5,371 bases of DNA from Deltaproteobacteria bacterium (GTDB lineage Bacteria > Desulfobacterota > Syntrophia > Syntrophales > UBA2210): positions 1-5,371 of the forward strand of contig JAFCZZ010000556.1 in assembly GCA_019314085.1 (NCBI GenBank). Direction: 5' to 3'. The notes below the pieces were generated by a model, which did not search any database, was not told the DNA's origin, and saw nothing but the letters and a program-made list of their open reading frames with translations. Every line of letters begins with the position of its first letter. Positions within the stretch are counted from its first letter, which is position 1. Below are positions 5,312 to 5,371 of this stretch, one piece after another. The position numbers and the translations under genes were made by a program.

Positions 5312-5371
5312 GCGGGAGTAGCTCAGTGGCTAGAGCGTCAGCCTTCCAAGCTGAGGGTCGCGGGTTCGAAT
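5312..5371 (+). tRNA. tRNA-Gly (anticodon TCC), cut by the window edge
   Basis: The first 60 nt of a tRNA are present: acceptor strand GCGGGAG, D arm GCTC...GAGC, anticodon stem TCAGC/GCTGA with loop CTTCCAA (anticodon TCC), and the start of the T arm GCGGG TTCGAAT. The 3' T-stem strand, acceptor strand and CCA lie beyond the window. It starts 28 nt after tRNA-Tyr. Confidence 0.94.

Noticed and set aside
1..5371. CRISPR array, transposase or inverted terminal repeats
   Set aside because: No regularly spaced repeats, transposase motifs or matching ends were seen; the direct repeats present are two-copy tandem units.

Overview
The window reads almost entirely on the + strand and has three parts. 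The genes resemble those of a Gram-negative anaerobe of the former Deltaproteobacteria (Desulfobacterota). That placement is an inference from gene families and from the tRNA order; no marker gene in the window fixes it.

Part 1 (about 1-3310) is a tightly packed acyl-chain cassette. It holds the 3' end of a FabZ-type hotdog dehydratase, a FabF-like beta-ketoacyl synthase with a complete Cys-His-His site, a divergent acyl carrier protein, a PlsC-type acyltransferase and a 4'-phosphopantetheinyl transferase. Together they could activate an ACP, elongate and dehydrate an acyl chain on it, and pass the chain to a lipid or other acceptor. This looks like a dedicated system rather than the housekeeping fatty-acid set, because the ACP and synthase motifs are non-canonical and the cassette brings its own PPTase. 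The product cannot be read from the window.

The last two genes of this cassette are broken. Each carries a perfect short tandem duplication (38 bp in the acyltransferase, 20 bp in the PPTase) that shifts the frame by +2. Removing one copy restores a full-length, motif-complete protein in both cases. A third perfect duplication, 11 bp, lies at the ACP/acyltransferase junction. Three such events within about 1.25 kb, all in adjacent genes of one pathway, are the most striking feature here. They may reflect real decay, reversible switching or an assembly fault.

Part 2 (about 3311-4923) is a spacer with promoter-like sequence followed by two overlapping genes of the AmmeMemoRadiSam system, proteins B (MEMO1 family) and A (AMMECR1 family). 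The radical-SAM partner is not in the window. Part 3 (4924-5371) is a promoter-containing spacer followed by tRNA-Thr(TGT), tRNA-Tyr(GTA) and tRNA-Gly(TCC), the last cut by the window edge. This order matches the thrU-tyrU-glyT cluster that precedes tufB in Escherichia coli, so a tRNA-Thr(GGT) and tuf probably follow.
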